NCBI RefSeq assembly: GCF_003467445.1
Contig: NZ_QSGS01000009.1
Coordinates: forward strand, 11,334-75,333
DNA: 64,000 nucleotides
DNA from: Exiguobacterium sp. AM39-5BH
GTDB taxonomy: Bacteria; Bacillota; Bacilli; Exiguobacteriales; Exiguobacteriaceae
Reading direction: 5' to 3'
The translations under genes were made by a program, and so were the position numbers. The notes under the pieces are model-generated. The model was given only the letters and a program-made list of their open reading frames with translations, was not told the DNA's origin and searched no databases. This document shows positions 62,690-64,000 of the stretch, piece after piece (position 1 is the stretch's first letter; each line of letters starts with the position of its first letter).

Positions 62690-63397
62690 TTGGAACAAAA
62701 CCAATGTTGTCATCACCAACATGGACATGCAGAATGTATTCGTATTGTCCCCATTTTCAACCATTTGGAAGACTCACAAATGGATTTGATTGCGGAATCT
62801 GCCAAGACACTTCATCTTAAAAAAGGGGAAATGTTATTCCGTGCAGATGAGGAAGATGATACCTTATATATTATCAATTCAGGTAAGGCTCGGATTTACC
62901 GCTTATCGGATTCTGGAAAAGAACAACTTGTTCGCATTTTAAATCCTGGTGATTTTACAGGTGAAGTCGCCATTTTCCAACCTGGAAGTATTCATGAGAA
63001 TTATGCGGAAGCACTACAAAATACATCTATTTGTTTAATTAAACGAGGTGATTTACAGAAGTATTTGGTGGAATATCCGCAGATCTCATTAAAAATACTG
63101 TCAGAAGTAACGATGCGTTTAAAGGATTCTGAAAAACAAACCACACAAGTAGCGATTGAAAATGTAGAAACCCGCATTATATCCTTTTTAGCTGAGAATA
63201 TTGAAAAGGGAAGTGGCAATAGTCCAACGATTATCTTACCAATGTCCAAAAAGGATTTAGCCTCGTATCTTGGTACCACACCAGAAACAATCAGCCGTAA
63301 ATTTACTACTCTAGAAGAACTTGGATTGATTAAACAGTTACCGAAAAAGAAAATTAAAATAATGGATTTAGATCAATTGTTACTTCATACTAAATAA
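62690..63397 (+). CDS. FNR-type transcriptional regulator
   Basis: A 235-residue Crp/Fnr protein. The N-terminus MEQNQCCHHQHGHAECIRIVPIF has Cys6, Cys7 and Cys16 plus four His. The cyclic-nucleotide-like barrel follows (GEMLFRADEEDDTLYIINSGKARIY), with Cys115 in ALQNTSICLIK at the place of E. coli FNR Cys122. This could hold an iron-sulfur cluster or heme. The helix-turn-helix LASYLGTTPETISRKF has E199, S202 and R203, the ExxSR set that reads TTGAT, which fits the two nearby sites. Start TTG 62690 behind GGAAGAGG. Confidence 0.9.
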   Translation: MEQNQCCHHQHGHAECIRIVPIFNHLEDSQMDLIAESAKTLHLKKGEMLFRADEEDDTLYIINSGKARIYRLSDSGKEQLVRILNPGDFTGEVAIFQPGSIHENYAEALQNTSICLIKRGDLQKYLVEYPQISLKILSEVTMRLKDSEKQTTQVAIENVETRIISFLAENIEKGSGNSPTIILPMSKKDLASYLGTTPETISRKFTTLEELGLIKQLPKKKIKIMDLDQLLLHTK

Positions 63398-63468
63398 ATA
63401 TAAGCAGAGTAGCGTGCCATCATTAACGTGTTAAGTTTAATAGTACAAAACATAAAATAACAAACATT

Positions 63469-63510
63469 TTAGCAATCCAATTAGCATATAAAATGGATTG
63501 CTAATTTTTG
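63469..63510 (+). terminator. terminator after the FNR-type regulator gene
   Basis: TTAGCAATCCA (63469-63479) pairs with TGGATTGCTAA (63494-63504), then five Ts. Confidence 0.88.
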
Positions 63511-63542
63511 TTGATTTAACAATGTTTATCTACGACGGTTTG

Positions 63543-64000
63543 TCAATTTAAGCGCAACACTTCCTCCGCGAAGGCCTCGTGTGCGGTCTTCCAGCCGAGA
63601 CATTTCCTCGGCCGCCCGTTGATCTTGGCGAGCGCGTCCACGATCTCTCCTTGGCCGACCGTCGCGAAGTCCGATCCTTTCGGGAAGAACTCGCGCAGGA
63701 GGCCGTTGGCGTTCTCGTTGCTGCCGCGCTGCCACGACGAGTACGGGTCGGCGAAATACAGCGGCACGCCGAGCGACGCCCGGACGCGCTCGTGGCAGCT
63801 GAACTCCTTGCCCCGGTCCGTCGTCGCCGTCCTGAACGTGCCCTCCGGGAAGGCGGCGTGGACCGTGTGGATCGCCCCCTCCATCGAGGCCGCGCTACGG
63901 TCCGCGATCGGCAGGGCGAGGTAGAACCGGCTCTTGCGCTCGACGAACGTCGCGACGCAGGCCTTCGACTTCCCTCGTCCGGAGACGACGGTGTCGAGCT
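63543..64000 (-). mobile_element. IS30-family transposase, C-terminal part (runs off the window)
   Basis: 152 visible residues of the DDE transposase of an IS30-type element. SKACVATFVERKSRFYLALPIADRSAASM is followed by TDRGKEFSCHERV (second catalytic Asp region) and PYSSWQRGSNENANGLLREFFPKGSDF, the IS30 signature with the catalytic Glu. INGRPRKCLGWKTAHEAF follows at the end. The sequence is far more GC-rich than the island beside it, so it arrived separately. The element's near end must lie between the terminator at 63510 and the stop at 63543. Confidence 0.93.

Noticed and set aside
1..64000. tRNA, rRNA, CRISPR array or prophage
   Set aside because: Reading the intergenic gaps by eye I saw no cloverleaf sequences, no regularly spaced repeats and no phage structural genes; a covariance or repeat search would be needed to exclude a divergent tRNA.

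Overview
The window is a Bacillota chromosome segment close to the replication origin, most likely Exiguobacterium or a near relative. This rests on gene order: rnpA-yidC, mnmE-mnmG-rsmG-noc-parB, yyaC, ychF-rpsF-ssb-rpsR, gdpP-rplI-dnaB, purA, walRKHIJ-htrA-rlmH. That order matches the origin-to-yyc segment of Bacillus subtilis and relatives. No 16S gene is present, so the genus is an inference. The core is rich in GTC, CGT and GAC codons. Three stretches are visibly AT-rich and look acquired (26.2-27.8 kb, 47.0-50.4 kb, 59.1-63.5 kb). A very GC-rich IS30 fragment closes the window.

1-25.7 kb is conserved core. It holds the 3' end of rnpA, the YidC insertase, tRNA-U34 modification (mnmE, mnmG), 16S m7G methylation (rsmG), nucleoid occlusion and segregation (noc, parB, with a parS site and a Noc-site candidate but no parA between them), an MscS channel, YchF, ribosomal proteins and SSB, GdpP, L9, the replicative helicase, PurA behind a likely PurR operator, and the WalRK cell-wall regulon ending in HtrA. 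A DnaA-box cluster lies before rlmH.

26-46 kb is a patchwork of accessory and housekeeping genes: a membrane-anchored coiled-coil protein, a Fur-box locus that looks like a deletion scar, MsrA, a secreted HNH nuclease, a DUF4317 protein, a DbpA-type helicase, a FusB-like EF-G-binding protein, Nudix and DUF1349 proteins, MprF, an adaA-alkA-ogt alkylation-repair operon, and DegV. A second DnaA-box cluster lies at 46.4-46.6 kb.

47-59 kb carries an AT-rich PLD/SF2-helicase/DUF3427 gene convergent with a MutT-type Nudix gene, then mqo, two proteins resembling the uracil-DNA glycosylase fold around CarD- and MarR-type regulators, a metNPQ methionine transporter and an aldo/keto reductase.

59.1-63.5 kb is an AT-rich island: a P1B-type ATPase, two near-identical stand-alone HMA chaperones, a small hemerythrin/Ric-like protein and an FNR-type regulator. 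Two TTGAT-N4-ATCAA sites sit exactly 29.5 bp upstream of -10 elements, the geometry of FNR class II activation. I consider this self-contained, apparently anoxia- or nitrosative-stress-controlled metal module the most interesting system here.

At least nine genes (including dnaB, purA and walK, normally essential or important) are broken by single missing bases, mostly in short homopolymers. This points to sequencing or assembly error rather than real gene loss.
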